A DNA stretch of 64,000 bases from Saccharopolyspora sp. NFXS83 (lineage in GTDB: Bacteria; Actinomycetota; Actinomycetes; Mycobacteriales; Pseudonocardiaceae). Both the position numbers and the translations under genes were made by a program. The stretch lies in the NCBI RefSeq assembly GCF_026241095.1, contig NZ_JAPFGB010000001.1:450942-514941 (forward strand), given 5' to 3'. Under the pieces are notes generated by a model that ran no database searches, was not told where the DNA came from, and saw only the letters and a list, made by a program, of their open reading frames with translations. Below, one piece after another: positions 53,137 through 61,705 of the stretch (position 1 is its first letter; each line of letters begins with the position of its first letter).

Positions 53137-54357
53137 GTGTCCAGGCAGGACGCTGCTGCGGTGGCCGACGCGTACTTGCTCCCGATCCGCACCGCCGCGG
53201 TGCTGTTCCCGTTGCTCGCCTTCCTGCTGCTGGTCCCGGTGGCGGTGGTGCTCTACCGCAGGCACGGAGTGATGCGCTGGTGGGCGCTGTCGTTCTACGC
53301 GTTCCTCTACTACCTGATCACCGCGTACTGCCTGGTGCTGATGCCGCTGCCCGGCGCTTCGCTGGACGTGTGCCGCGAATACCCGCGGATGCGCACCTGG
53401 CAGCTGATGCCGGGCAACACGTTCCGGGACGTGTGGAAGGAGGCGGAGCACCGCGTCACCTTCGGTGATCTCGTGCTGCACAACTCGGCGGTGATCGAGA
53501 CCGGGTTCAACCTGCTCCTGCTGCTGCCGCTGGGCGTGTTCCTGCGCTACCACTTCCGCCGCGGGCCGCTGGTGTCGCTCGCGATCGCGGCCGGGGTGGC
53601 GCTGTCGTTCGAGGTGACGCAGGGGACCGGCGTGTTCGGGCTCTACGAGTGCCCGTACCGGCTGTTCGACGTGGACGACCTGGTGGTGAACGTCCTCGGC
53701 GCGATGCTCGGCTGGGTGATCGGCGGTCCGGTGTCCCGAGCGCTACCGGAACTGACCACGTTGGACGGGAAGGTGCTGGCGCGGCATCCGGTTCCGTTCG
53801 GCCGCCGGGCGGTGGCGCTGCTGGTCGACCTCAGCGCGACGTTCGTGCTGAGCGGTTTCGGCCTGCTGACGGCGCTGGTCCTGGACCTGCCGCTGTGGCT
53901 GCCGCCGTTCGCGGTGCTCGGCGCGTGGTTCGTCGCGCTGCCCGCGTTGACGGGCGCGACCCCGGGAAAGCGCCTGCTGCTGCTGGAACTCGTCGACGCC
54001 GAGGGGCGTCGACCGGCGGTGTGGCGCCTGCTGCTGCGGGCGGTGGTGCTGGCGGTGCCGTTCCTGCCGCCGCTGTTGCCCGTGCTGCTGGCGGCGGAAC
54101 GGGGAGTGTTCGCCGACCTCGTCCGGTTCGCACGGGCCGGGGAGATCGATGCGGACGTGCTGGTCGTCGCGCTGCTGGCGGCGGCGATCGGCTTCGCCTC
54201 GCTGTTCCTCGTCTTCGGCTACGCGCTCGTGGCGCGGTTGCACCCGCGGGACCGCAGCGTCCACGACCTCGTCTCGGGCGTCAGCAACCGCGCGTTGCCG
54301 CACCACAACGCGGATTCGCGGACGGCTGAGGTCCGCGAATCCGTGTTGAGCGGATGA
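53137..54357 (+). CDS. VanZ-RDD fusion membrane protein
   Basis: The 406-residue protein has an N-terminal VanZ domain (RWWALSFYAFLYYLITAYCLVL, FNLLLLLPLGVFLRY, EVTQGTGVFGLYECPYRLFDVDDLVVNVLGAMLGW; the cited segments are separate) and a C-terminal RDD domain (ALTGATPGKRLLLLELVDAEG). VanZ proteins give low-level teicoplanin tolerance in VanA strains; the RDD domain is of unknown transport type. The GTG at 53137 is chosen because the first helix follows it directly. Damaged copies of this gene occur at 49676-49885. Confidence 0.86.
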   Translation: MSRQDAAAVADAYLLPIRTAAVLFPLLAFLLLVPVAVVLYRRHGVMRWWALSFYAFLYYLITAYCLVLMPLPGASLDVCREYPRMRTWQLMPGNTFRDVWKEAEHRVTFGDLVLHNSAVIETGFNLLLLLPLGVFLRYHFRRGPLVSLAIAAGVALSFEVTQGTGVFGLYECPYRLFDVDDLVVNVLGAMLGWVIGGPVSRALPELTTLDGKVLARHPVPFGRRAVALLVDLSATFVLSGFGLLTALVLDLPLWLPPFAVLGAWFVALPALTGATPGKRLLLLELVDAEGRRPAVWRLLLRAVVLAVPFLPPLLPVLLAAERGVFADLVRFARAGEIDADVLVVALLAAAIGFASLFLVFGYALVARLHPRDRSVHDLVSGVSNRALPHHNADSRTAEVRESVLSG

Positions 54358-54358
54358 C

Positions 54359-55510
54359 TCAGGAGTCCAACGCCACCACGAGCCCGCGGAGCTCGTAGCC
54401 GCTGATCGCGTCGTTGAACGACACCTGCGGCGGCGACTCCATCCGCACCGGCAGGGCCAGCAGCCGGTGCAGGAACACGTCGGTCTCCAGGATCGCGAGG
54501 TGCGCGCCGGGGCACTTGTGCGGCCCGTCCCCGAACGCCAATCCCGCGGCTCCGCTGGGAATTTCCCGGCCGGGGCGCAGTTCCAGCGGTTCGTCGCCGA
54601 CCTCCGCCCGGTCCGCGTTGGCGTCGTCGATCACGAGTTCCACCGTCGCGCCCGGCGGAATCACGTCGTTCCCGGGAAGGTCCACGGCGGCGGTGGTGCG
54701 GCGCCGGAGCCTGCCGATCACCGGCTCCAGGCGCAGGATCTCGTGCAGCAGCCCGAGCCGGTCCGCCTCCGGTGCCGCGAGGTAGCGCTCGCGCAGTTCC
54801 GCGTCGGAGAGCAGGTGCCACGCGGCGAGGTTGATGAACTCCCGCGTCGTCACCATGCCCGCGGCGGCGAACGTGATGCACTCGCCGAGGACTTCCGCGG
54901 CGGAGCAACCCTCGTCGAGCAGGTGCGAGATCAGATCGTCGCGCCGCTCCCGCCGCCGCTCCCGCACCGCCGGTCGCACGTCGCGGAAGTAGATCGCGCT
55001 CCAGTTCCGCGCCTGCCGCCACACCCACGTGAGCCCGGTCAGGCTGGTGAAACCGGGTGCGTCGAACTCCTCCGGGAAGAACCGCTCCAACCGGCCGCGG
55101 ATGCCGGGGCGGCTCTCGGTCATGCCGATCACGGCGGCGGTGACGCCGATCGAGAGCTCGAACCCGAGGTCCGCCAAGTGCGCCCGCCCGTCCCGGCGCA
55201 ACACCGCGAGCTGCGCCTCGGTGATGTCGCCCATGAGCTCGCGGTACTGCTCGTCGACGCGTCGCGGGGTGAAGAACCTCGCCGTCTGCCGCCGGTGCTC
55301 CCGGTGCTCGGGCCCGTCCCGGTAGAGCACCGGACGCCGGATGCTGGACGGCATCTTCTGCATCGTCTCGATGCCCAGCCCGGCCTGCACGGTGTCCGTG
55401 CTGCGCAGCACCGCCCGTGCCGCCGCGTGCCCGGAAATCCGCCGCACACCGTCGGATTCGGCGCCCACTGGGCAGCCGCCCGCATCCGTCCGCTCCACCT
55501 TGCGTGCCAT
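54359..55510 (-). CDS. Cytochrome P450
   Basis: The 383-residue enzyme has the P450 landmarks: EILRLEP (ExxR), heme loop FGDGPHKCPGAHLA with the cysteine ligand near residue 333, and an I-helix reading FAAAGMVTTREF. There the usual acid before the threonine is replaced by valine, so proton delivery may differ from the textbook case. It is a class I bacterial P450, with no ferredoxin gene adjacent. It ends next to the convergent VanZ-RDD gene. Substrate unknown. Confidence 0.92.
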   Translation of the reverse strand: MARKVERTDAGGCPVGAESDGVRRISGHAAARAVLRSTDTVQAGLGIETMQKMPSSIRRPVLYRDGPEHREHRRQTARFFTPRRVDEQYRELMGDITEAQLAVLRRDGRAHLADLGFELSIGVTAAVIGMTESRPGIRGRLERFFPEEFDAPGFTSLTGLTWVWRQARNWSAIYFRDVRPAVRERRRERRDDLISHLLDEGCSAAEVLGECITFAAAGMVTTREFINLAAWHLLSDAELRERYLAAPEADRLGLLHEILRLEPVIGRLRRRTTAAVDLPGNDVIPPGATVELVIDDANADRAEVGDEPLELRPGREIPSGAAGLAFGDGPHKCPGAHLAILETDVFLHRLLALPVRMESPPQVSFNDAISGYELRGLVVALDS

Positions 55511-55635
55511 GCGACAGCCTCCCCGCAGTGCCGAAACCTTGCGGTCCCTGCGTAGCAGGCGTCGATGCGGGAACCCACTGCCGCAAGCACTTCACCCCCG
55601 ACCGGCCCAACGGGGCGTGCTCCGTTCGGCGGTGA

Positions 55636-55822
55636 TCAGGCGTCGAAACGGCCATCCTCGGCGGATGCCACGAACGAGACCCGCTGCGCGGTGCTCGCGA
55701 GCATGTGGCCCGCCGCGCGGTCCTTGCCGTCCCGCACCGTCGGCGATCCGCACGACTTCGACGCACGCGGTCTGCTGGCCGGAGCGGGTGGACTTCCGCC
55801 ACCCCGGCACCTGAACGTCCAT
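55636..55822 (-). pseudogene. Frameshifted DUF397 gene
   Basis: The ATG at 55822 starts MDVQVPGWRKSTRSGQQTACVEVVRIAD, a normal DUF397 beginning. The next conserved piece, VRDGKDRAAGHMLASTAQRVSF, is in another frame and ends at 55636. A one-base shift near 55745 separates them. Either the gene is broken or this is a base-calling error. It follows the truncated Scr1-type gene, mirroring the intact pair at 39199-40254. Confidence 0.75.
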
Positions 55823-56535
55823 GAGCCCCACCCCTCTAAGCGCTCGATGCGGGAGGAGATCAAGTCGACTGCCTGCTCCTCGCTCATCGTTTCCCGTCGT
55901 TGGGCACCGACCGCCTGGCGGTAGGCGTCGATCGTCGACGGACGGGAGATGAAGACTCCGCTGGCCGGCATTTCCACGTGCACGATCGGTGCGGCCTGCG
56001 GGAATCCGAAGAACATGAAGTGCCCGCCGCGCATGGGCGTCCACCGGCGGAGATCGGCCGCGAGGATGCGGATCGAGACGGTGGTCTTCTCCGCCGCCTT
56101 GACGAGATGGCGGAGCTGGTCGGCTTGCTCTTCCGCGCCGCAGACCTGGTCGGAGAGGACCTGCTCGGCGGTGATCGCCTCGAAGGCCGTTGCGCTTGTC
56201 CAGCAGATCACGGAGACCGCCCGCATCCCGGCCTTCGCCTCGCGCTCGCCGGTCGGGAGATCTCCCATCACCGCCCGGGAGCAGTCCGAAGTTCGCAGAA
56301 GTCCGGGGATCAGCAGTGGCGCTACTTCGACGATCTCGGTGGCGGTGCGCTCGTACTCGATCAGCGTCACCAGTTCGTCGCGGACTCCCGGGATCCCGGG
56401 CCTGATCCAGTCCGGGGCGTCGGCTTCCCGCGCCATTTCGACCAGGCGCTCGCGCTGACTGCGGAGATCTCCAGCGCCGACAGGATCGAGCTGACGTCGT
56501 CGACGGTGATCGACCGGGAACCTGCACCCCGCAAG
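55823..56535 (-). pseudogene. Truncated Scr1-type XRE regulator
   Basis: The DUF5753 part is readable: IRPGIPGVRDELVTLIEYERTATEIVEVAPLLIPGLLRTSD, then HFMFFGFPQAAPIVHVEM and a SEEQAVDLISSRIERLEG end. The N-terminal helix-turn-helix is missing. Before the DUF5753 segment a stretch TVDDVSSILSALEIS lies in a different frame from QRERLVEMAREADAPDWI, so there is a frameshift near 56460. The gene stops abruptly at the palindromic repeat at 56536-56582. Confidence 0.78.
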
Positions 56536-56582
56536 GTGAACGGACCGTTCGTCCAAGGGGATCGGGCGAACGGTCCGTTCAC
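56536..56582. repeat. Double-palindrome repeat, copy 4
   Basis: The arms 56536-56551 and 56567-56582 are identical to the 16-base arms of copies 1 and 3, with the same 31-base arm spacing. This copy lies 17.3 kb from the others and forms the 5' boundary of a truncated XRE gene, 21 bases before the stop of the next regulator. Confidence 0.88.
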
Positions 56583-56603
56583 TCGCGAGAGGTGCCGACA
56601 CCC

Positions 56604-57455
56604 TCAGCGCGTGTCGGCGGTTCCGGCTGGGAACTCCTCGGTGCCGAGGACGCGGAGGAGGTCCAGGCGCTCGCGGGACTCGGCGTCGGCGGGGGTGAGC
56701 ACCAGGAGTTCCTGGCGCTGGTCCGGGGTGACGAGGGTTTCGCAGTCCACCAGCACCGGGCCGACCCTCGGGTGCACCACGGTCTTGCGGTCGGCGCGGC
56801 GCACGCCCACCTCGTGCTCGTCCCAGCGGCGGCGGAAGTCCTCGCTCACCGCCCGCAGCCGCTCCACGAACGCCGCGACCTCCGGATCGCCGGAGCGCCT
56901 GCCGGCGGTCGCGCGCAGGTCGGCGACGAGCTCGCGGGAATGCCGCTCGCGCTCCTCCGGCAGCTGGGAACCGTCGTCGGGCTCGGTGAACCAGCGGTAG
57001 GCGAGGTGGCGGCGATCGCCGGTGAAACCCCTCTGATCGCCCATCAGCAGGACGCCCATCCGGTTCTGCGCCAGCACCTCCCCGAGGTCGGAGAGCACCG
57101 CGGCCGGAACGTCGCCGAGCAGGTCGAGCATGCGCAGCAGCCCCGCTCGGGCCATCCTGGCCGCGCTCTCCGCGAACGGAGGATGGTGCCCGGCGAGGTG
57201 GAACAGGTGGTCGCGCTCGTCGTCGGTGAGCCGCAGCGCACGGGCCAGCGCACCGATCAACTGCTCCGAGGGCTGGCTGCTGCGGCCCTGTTCGAGCCGC
57301 ACCACGTAGTCCACGGACATGCCCGCGAGCATCGCCACCTCCTCGCGGCGCAGACCGGCGGTGCGGCGGCGAGGCCCCTCGGCGATGCCGACGTCGGCCG
57401 GACGCACCGACTCCCGGCGACGGCGCAGGAAGTGGGCCAACTGCTCGCGCTGCAT
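56604..57455 (-). CDS. MmyB-type HTH regulator
   Basis: From the ATG at 57455 the protein is 283 residues. An XRE helix-turn-helix (AGLRREEVAMLAGMSVDYVVRLEQGRSSQPS, in two parts by eye) leads to a C-terminal MmyB-like ligand-binding PAS domain (LLGDVPAAVLSDLGEVLAQNRMGVLLMGD, TEPDDG...). These regulators are thought to bind fatty acids and typically control a divergent oxidoreductase gene, as here with an aldo-keto reductase 125 bases away. Confidence 0.9.
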   Translation of the reverse strand: MQREQLAHFLRRRRESVRPADVGIAEGPRRRTAGLRREEVAMLAGMSVDYVVRLEQGRSSQPSEQLIGALARALRLTDDERDHLFHLAGHHPPFAESAARMARAGLLRMLDLLGDVPAAVLSDLGEVLAQNRMGVLLMGDQRGFTGDRRHLAYRWFTEPDDGSQLPEERERHSRELVADLRATAGRRSGDPEVAAFVERLRAVSEDFRRRWDEHEVGVRRADRKTVVHPRVGPVLVDCETLVTPDQRQELLVLTPADAESRERLDLLRVLGTEEFPAGTADTR

Positions 57456-57580
57456 GCCCCCATGCTCCTCGGCCGTCACGCCGCGAGCCAGGGAGCGGCT
57501 CTCCCACGATGAACGCTCGCTCCCACGACACCCCGTCGCGGCCCAAGGTGGACGGCAGGACGACGACAGAGGAGAACACG

Positions 57581-58573
57581 ATGCAGACACGCGACCTGGG
57601 CAGCACCGGACCGGCGACCTCCGCGCTGGGGCTGGGGGCGATGAGCATGTCCGGCTCCTACGGCGACGCCGACCGGGCGGAGAGCATCGCCACCGTGCAC
57701 GCCGCGCTCGACGCGGGCGTCACCCTGATCGACACCGGCGACTTCTACGGAGTCGGGCACAACGAGCTGCTGCTGGCCGAAGCGCTGCGCGACCGCGACC
57801 GGGACGGCTACCAGCTGAGCGTCAAGTTCGGTGCCCTCAGCGGACCCGACGGCATCCCCCGCGGCTACGACGGCCGCCCCGAGGCGGTGCGCAACTTCCT
57901 GGCCCACAGCCTCACCAGGCTCGGCACCGACCACATCGACATCTACCGCCCCGCCCGCCTCGACCCGGCCGTGCCCATCGAGGACACCGTCGGCGCCATC
58001 AAGGACATGGTCGACGCCGGGCACGTGCGCCACATCGGACTCTCCGAGGTCGACGCCGGCACGATCCGCCGGGCGCACGCCGTGCACCCCATCGCCGACC
58101 TGCAGATCGAGTACTCGCTGCTGTCCCGCGCGGTGGAAGCGGAGGTGCTGCCGGTGCTGCGCGAACTCGGCATCGGCCTGACCGCCTACGGCGTGCTCGG
58201 GAGGGGCCTCATCTCCGGGCACTGGAGCGCGGACCGCAGCGCTCCCGGCGACCACCGCGTGCTCTCGCCCCGGTTCAGCAGCGGCAACGTCGAGCACAAC
58301 CTCGCCCTGGTGGAGGCCCTGCGGCGGGTCGCGGAAGCCAAGGACCGCACCGTCGCCCAGCTCGCCATCGCCTGGGTCGCCGCGCAGGGCGAGGACATCG
58401 TGCCGCTGGTCGGCGCCCGCACCCGCGAGCGCCTGGACGAGGCGCTGCGCGCCGAGCGGGTGCTGCTCACCGCGGAGGACCTGGCTGAGATCGAGCGGGC
58501 GGTGCCGCGGGGTTCGGCTCGCGGCGACCGGTACCCGGCGGCGTTCATGGCCGACCTCGGCGTGGGCAACTGA
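57581..58573 (+). CDS. Aldo-keto reductase with altered catalytic histidine
   Basis: From the ATG at 57581, after GGAGA, the enzyme is 330 residues. It has TSALGLGAMSMSGSYG, the catalytic Asp and Tyr in LIDTGDFYG, and lysine in LSVKFG. Where the family has a catalytic histidine (YYQHR) it reads IYRPARLDP, an alanine. The NADPH-binding tail (VGARTRERLDEALRA) is intact. It should reduce an aldehyde or ketone, possibly with changed pH optimum or lower activity. The divergent MmyB-type regulator likely controls it. Confidence 0.9.
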   Translation: MQTRDLGSTGPATSALGLGAMSMSGSYGDADRAESIATVHAALDAGVTLIDTGDFYGVGHNELLLAEALRDRDRDGYQLSVKFGALSGPDGIPRGYDGRPEAVRNFLAHSLTRLGTDHIDIYRPARLDPAVPIEDTVGAIKDMVDAGHVRHIGLSEVDAGTIRRAHAVHPIADLQIEYSLLSRAVEAEVLPVLRELGIGLTAYGVLGRGLISGHWSADRSAPGDHRVLSPRFSSGNVEHNLALVEALRRVAEAKDRTVAQLAIAWVAAQGEDIVPLVGARTRERLDEALRAERVLLTAEDLAEIERAVPRGSARGDRYPAAFMADLGVGN

Positions 58574-58576
58574 CCG

Positions 58577-60292
58577 CTACTCGACCACGCGGATCATGAA
58601 CTGCTCCCAGATCTTCTCCGCCGTGGATTCGCCTGCCAGCGGGCGGCCGTCGGCGTCGACGAGCGGATGGGGCTTGTTCTCCGCGTCGGCGGCGCTGAGC
58701 ACGATCGACGTCGCGTGCCGTGCGGTGAACCCGTTCGCCCACGCCGTCATCGAGTAGTAGCGCCCGGATTCCAGCGCCGCCGCTCGCGGGTAGCTCTTCG
58801 GCCAGATCGTGCGGGTGATGTCGCCCGCCGCGCGCCGGGCGTCGCCGTCGAAAGCGGGCCGGGACTCCGGGGTGGTGGAGAAGATCTCGCGGCCGTCCCT
58901 GTCGACGATCGCGGCGAGGAAGTGCGGCCGGGCCCGGTGGCCGTCGACGAGCGTGGCGTAGGCGGTCGCGAAATCGGTCGCGCTCAGCGGATGTTCGCCC
59001 CTGAGCAGTTCGGCGACCTCGGCCCGGTCCGTCTCGTCGTCCAACAGCCCGAGCCTGGCCGCGGTGTCCCGGACGGAATCCGGGTCGATCGGAAGGACCT
59101 GCGCCGACTCGGCGCAGTCCCGCCCGTCGCAAGGCCAGACGGCGGAAGGACCGCCGCGCACCTGGGCCACGCGGACGACGGGATCCACCGCCGTGCCGGG
59201 TTGCTGCGGGGCGGCGGCCCAGTCGTAGCCGCCGATGGTGTCGCTGCCGCTGTGGTACGCGCGCACCGCGCCGGTGCCCGGTTCGACGGAGACCAGCGCG
59301 GCGTGCAGGTCGGGCCCGCCGACGTCGGCGACCGCCTCCTCGGCGGCCCGCTGGGCGGCGGCGTCCACGGTGGTGACGAGCGCGGCGCCGTTGCGCTGGA
59401 GCAGGTCCTCGGTGAAACCGGCGCGTTCGGCTTCCGCCAGCGCGAGCTGCCGGACGTGGTAGGCGGGGCCGGTGGTGTTCTCCTGCTTCCACTCGGTGCG
59501 GCCACGGGTCTCGGGCAGCCGCATGTCCGCCGTGGCGTCGACGAGGCCGTGCCGCCGCATCTGCCCGGCGACGTACTCCCAGCGGGCCCGCCCCTGCTCC
59601 GGGTCGTACGCCGGGTCGTTCTCGGTGGGGCGCTGCACCATTCCTGCCAGCAGCGCGGACTGGCTCGGGTCGAGGTCGCGGGGCAGCTTCCCGAAGTACG
59701 CCTCGGCGGCGGCGTGGATCCCGTAGGCGCCGCGACCGTAGTAGGCGGTGTTCAAGTAGGCCTTGAGGATGTCGTCCTTGGACAGCTCGTTGGTCACCTT
59801 GAACGCGAGCACCACCTCCTTGAACTTCCGGGAGTAGCTGTGCTCGTCGGCGCCGGTGGCGAGCTTGATGTACTGCTGGGTGATCGTGGAACCGCCCCCG
59901 GCGCTGCCCGTCGCCTGCGCCCACATCGCCCGGAGGATGCCTGCGACGTCGAAACCCGGGTTGCGGTAGAAGGAGATGTCCTCGGCGGCGAGGGTGGCGT
60001 CGCGCATCGGCTGCGACACCTCCGCACGCAGGTCTTCCACCATCGTCCGGTCGCCGGAGGACGGCACGATCCGCGTCATCTCGGTTCGATCGGAGTGCAG
60101 CACCGCCACGGACTGGTTCGTCTCCGCCGCGATCGCCCGAGGATCCGGGGTGGGCCAGATCCAGTAGCCGATCCCGAAGCCGACGGCGCCGACGAGCAGC
60201 ACCGCGCCCACGACGCCGAGCACGATCCTGCGCGCCTTCCGCCACGGCCGCCTCGCCCGCCCGGCACCCAGCTCGTCCGCCGCACCGCTCAC
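58577..60292 (-). CDS. Class A PBP-like transglycosylase with degenerate transpeptidase
   Basis: From the GTG at 60292 (GGAGGACGC upstream) the protein is 571 residues. One helix (about 23-46) precedes a GT51 transglycosylase: catalytic Glu in AAEDISFYRNPGFD (E104), GGSTITQQYIKL, FKEVVLAFKV, and YLNTAYYGRGAYGI. The C-terminal transpeptidase-like domain lacks its motifs: at the SxxK site it reads QPGTAVDP (near residue 366; Ser and Lys lost) and no KTG is found near the end. It probably only polymerises glycan, or senses lactams without hydrolysing them. Confidence 0.88.
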   Translation of the reverse strand: MSGAADELGAGRARRPWRKARRIVLGVVGAVLLVGAVGFGIGYWIWPTPDPRAIAAETNQSVAVLHSDRTEMTRIVPSSGDRTMVEDLRAEVSQPMRDATLAAEDISFYRNPGFDVAGILRAMWAQATGSAGGGSTITQQYIKLATGADEHSYSRKFKEVVLAFKVTNELSKDDILKAYLNTAYYGRGAYGIHAAAEAYFGKLPRDLDPSQSALLAGMVQRPTENDPAYDPEQGRARWEYVAGQMRRHGLVDATADMRLPETRGRTEWKQENTTGPAYHVRQLALAEAERAGFTEDLLQRNGAALVTTVDAAAQRAAEEAVADVGGPDLHAALVSVEPGTGAVRAYHSGSDTIGGYDWAAAPQQPGTAVDPVVRVAQVRGGPSAVWPCDGRDCAESAQVLPIDPDSVRDTAARLGLLDDETDRAEVAELLRGEHPLSATDFATAYATLVDGHRARPHFLAAIVDRDGREIFSTTPESRPAFDGDARRAAGDITRTIWPKSYPRAAALESGRYYSMTAWANGFTARHATSIVLSAADAENKPHPLVDADGRPLAGESTAEKIWEQFMIRVVE

Positions 60293-60570
60293 GCGTCCTC
60301 CACTCCCTCGCTCCACCCGGACGACGGCCCTCTCCGGGAAAGGGCCGGCGCCGCGTCGGACCACCGACGTCGATCATTGTCGGACTCGAGGGGGCGCGCC
60401 TCGGCCGTTCGGTTCCGGGAAGCGGGTCCGGCATCGGCTGAGCGGTCGGATCTGCACCGCCGCCGGAGGAAGTCGACGAGCCGCCCCCGGGCGCGCTCCG
60501 GTTCTGGTTTCCTGATGAGGAACGCGAAACGCGCCGGGACACGGCCGTTTTCGGGGGAGAGGGGCGGGTC

Positions 60571-61098
60571 GTGGAATCGACGGAGGAACCGAGCGAAGCC
60601 GGACGCGACGAGGACGGGCCGGAGGACCGCCTGGCTCGGGACGATCGGAACGTCCACGTCGCCGGCCGCGGCGACGTGTTCGCCTCCGGATCCGTCGTCG
60701 GATTCGCCGACTACTTCGAGTACGTCGTCCAGGTCGCGTCCTACGTGGGGGCCGCCGGCCTGGGCGGAGTGATCGGCAACCGCGCGGACGCCTCCACCGT
60801 GGCCGCGGCCAGGGCGTTGTTCCGGTCGGGGATCTCGCGCTGGCGACTGCGGCGCGCGGACGCGGCCGACGAGGCGCTCTCCGAGCAGGAGGCCCGCGAA
60901 GTCGCCCGCGGTGCCGCACTGACGATGCACTGGGTCGGCGAGGACTCCAGGATGGAGGTCGTGGATTCCGAGCGCCACGGGGATTCCTGGACGGTGCGCC
61001 TGCGGCACCGGCGCCGCGGCAGCGCGACCGAGATCATCCACGTGACGGTCGGCTCCGGCGATCCCGAACACGCGCGAATCCTGGTCGTCCCAGGCTAG
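60571..61098 (+). CDS. Hypothetical protein
   Basis: A GTG at 60571 begins a 175-residue protein. An acidic N-terminus leads to AGRGDVFASGSVVGFADYFEYVVQVASYVGAAGLGG (shortened reading; possible membrane-associated helix), then RADAADEALSEQEAREVARGAALTMHWV and a beta-rich end. No family was recognised. It ends at a strong hairpin opposite the secreted protein gene. Confidence 0.62.
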   Translation: MESTEEPSEAGRDEDGPEDRLARDDRNVHVAGRGDVFASGSVVGFADYFEYVVQVASYVGAAGLGGVIGNRADASTVAAARALFRSGISRWRLRRADAADEALSEQEAREVARGAALTMHWVGEDSRMEVVDSERHGDSWTVRLRHRRRGSATEIIHVTVGSGDPEHARILVVPG

Positions 61099-61114
61099 CG
61101 GTCCAGCGGAAGCG

Positions 61115-61154
61115 GACCGGCTCCCCGACGTTCCAGCACGTCGGGGAGCCGGTC
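61115..61154. terminator. Bidirectional terminator hairpin
   Basis: GACCGGCTCCCCGACGT (61115-61131) pairs perfectly with 61138-61154 over 17 bases with a 6-base loop, between the convergent genes ending at 61098 and 61169. Confidence 0.85.
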
Positions 61155-61168
61155 GGTCGGACGATCGG

Positions 61169-61498
61169 TCACTCGCCAGCCGGGTCCGCGGGGACGGCGG
61201 GCGTGCCCGGCCCCAGCTCGACCGGCAGGGGCTTCGCGGGGACGAAGGGCGTGCCGGGCTCCACCGGGACCGACGTCGAGCACTCGACCGGCTGGTCCGG
61301 CGCGTCACCGATCTGCTTCGCGGGCTCGGTCTCCAAGCCGGGGGTGCCGCGCTCCAGCGGGATGGACGGCGAGCACCCGACCGGCGGGGTCGGCTCGGTG
61401 GCGTCCGACCCGGCGAACGCGACGGCGCCGCCCGCGCCACCGAGCACGATGGCGAGACCGGCAGCGGCGACGACGACCTTCTTGCGCAGAGCGATCAT
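61169..61498 (-). CDS. Secreted Pro/Glu-rich protein
   Basis: From the ATG at 61498 the protein is 109 residues. A signal peptide (RKKVVVAAAGLAIVLGGAGGAVAFA) is followed by a low-complexity mature part with two cysteines and repeats of the PLERGTP/PVEPGTP/PVELGPGTP type. It is divergent from a two-component system and may be one of its targets. Function unknown. Confidence 0.68.
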   Translation of the reverse strand: MIALRKKVVVAAAGLAIVLGGAGGAVAFAGSDATEPTPPVGCSPSIPLERGTPGLETEPAKQIGDAPDQPVECSTSVPVEPGTPFVPAKPLPVELGPGTPAVPADPAGE

Positions 61499-61623
61499 GG
61501 GATTGTCCTTTGCTGGTGCGGGAATCCGCCCGGCGTCCGAGCCGCCGGGGGTGAACCTCGGCGGTGTGCCGCGTTCGGAACCCATGAAGCCAGGCCGGGG
61601 TTATCGCGGGTGTCTGGCGATCT

Positions 61624-61641
61624 CCATATGCCCGCCATATG
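61624..61641. promoter_or_regulatory. CCATATG direct repeat, OmpR-type operator candidate
   Basis: CCATATG occurs at 61624-61630 and 61635-61641, one helical turn (11 bases) apart, in the divergent promoter region between the secreted protein and the response regulator gene. OmpR/PhoB-type regulators bind direct repeats with 11-base spacing, so auto-regulation and control of the secreted protein are plausible. Confidence 0.55.
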
Positions 61642-61705
61642 CCCCGGAGCGGACCATGTGCACGCTCCCGGCAGGTGGAGCGCGAGCGGCGGAAAGGGCG
61701 TCACG

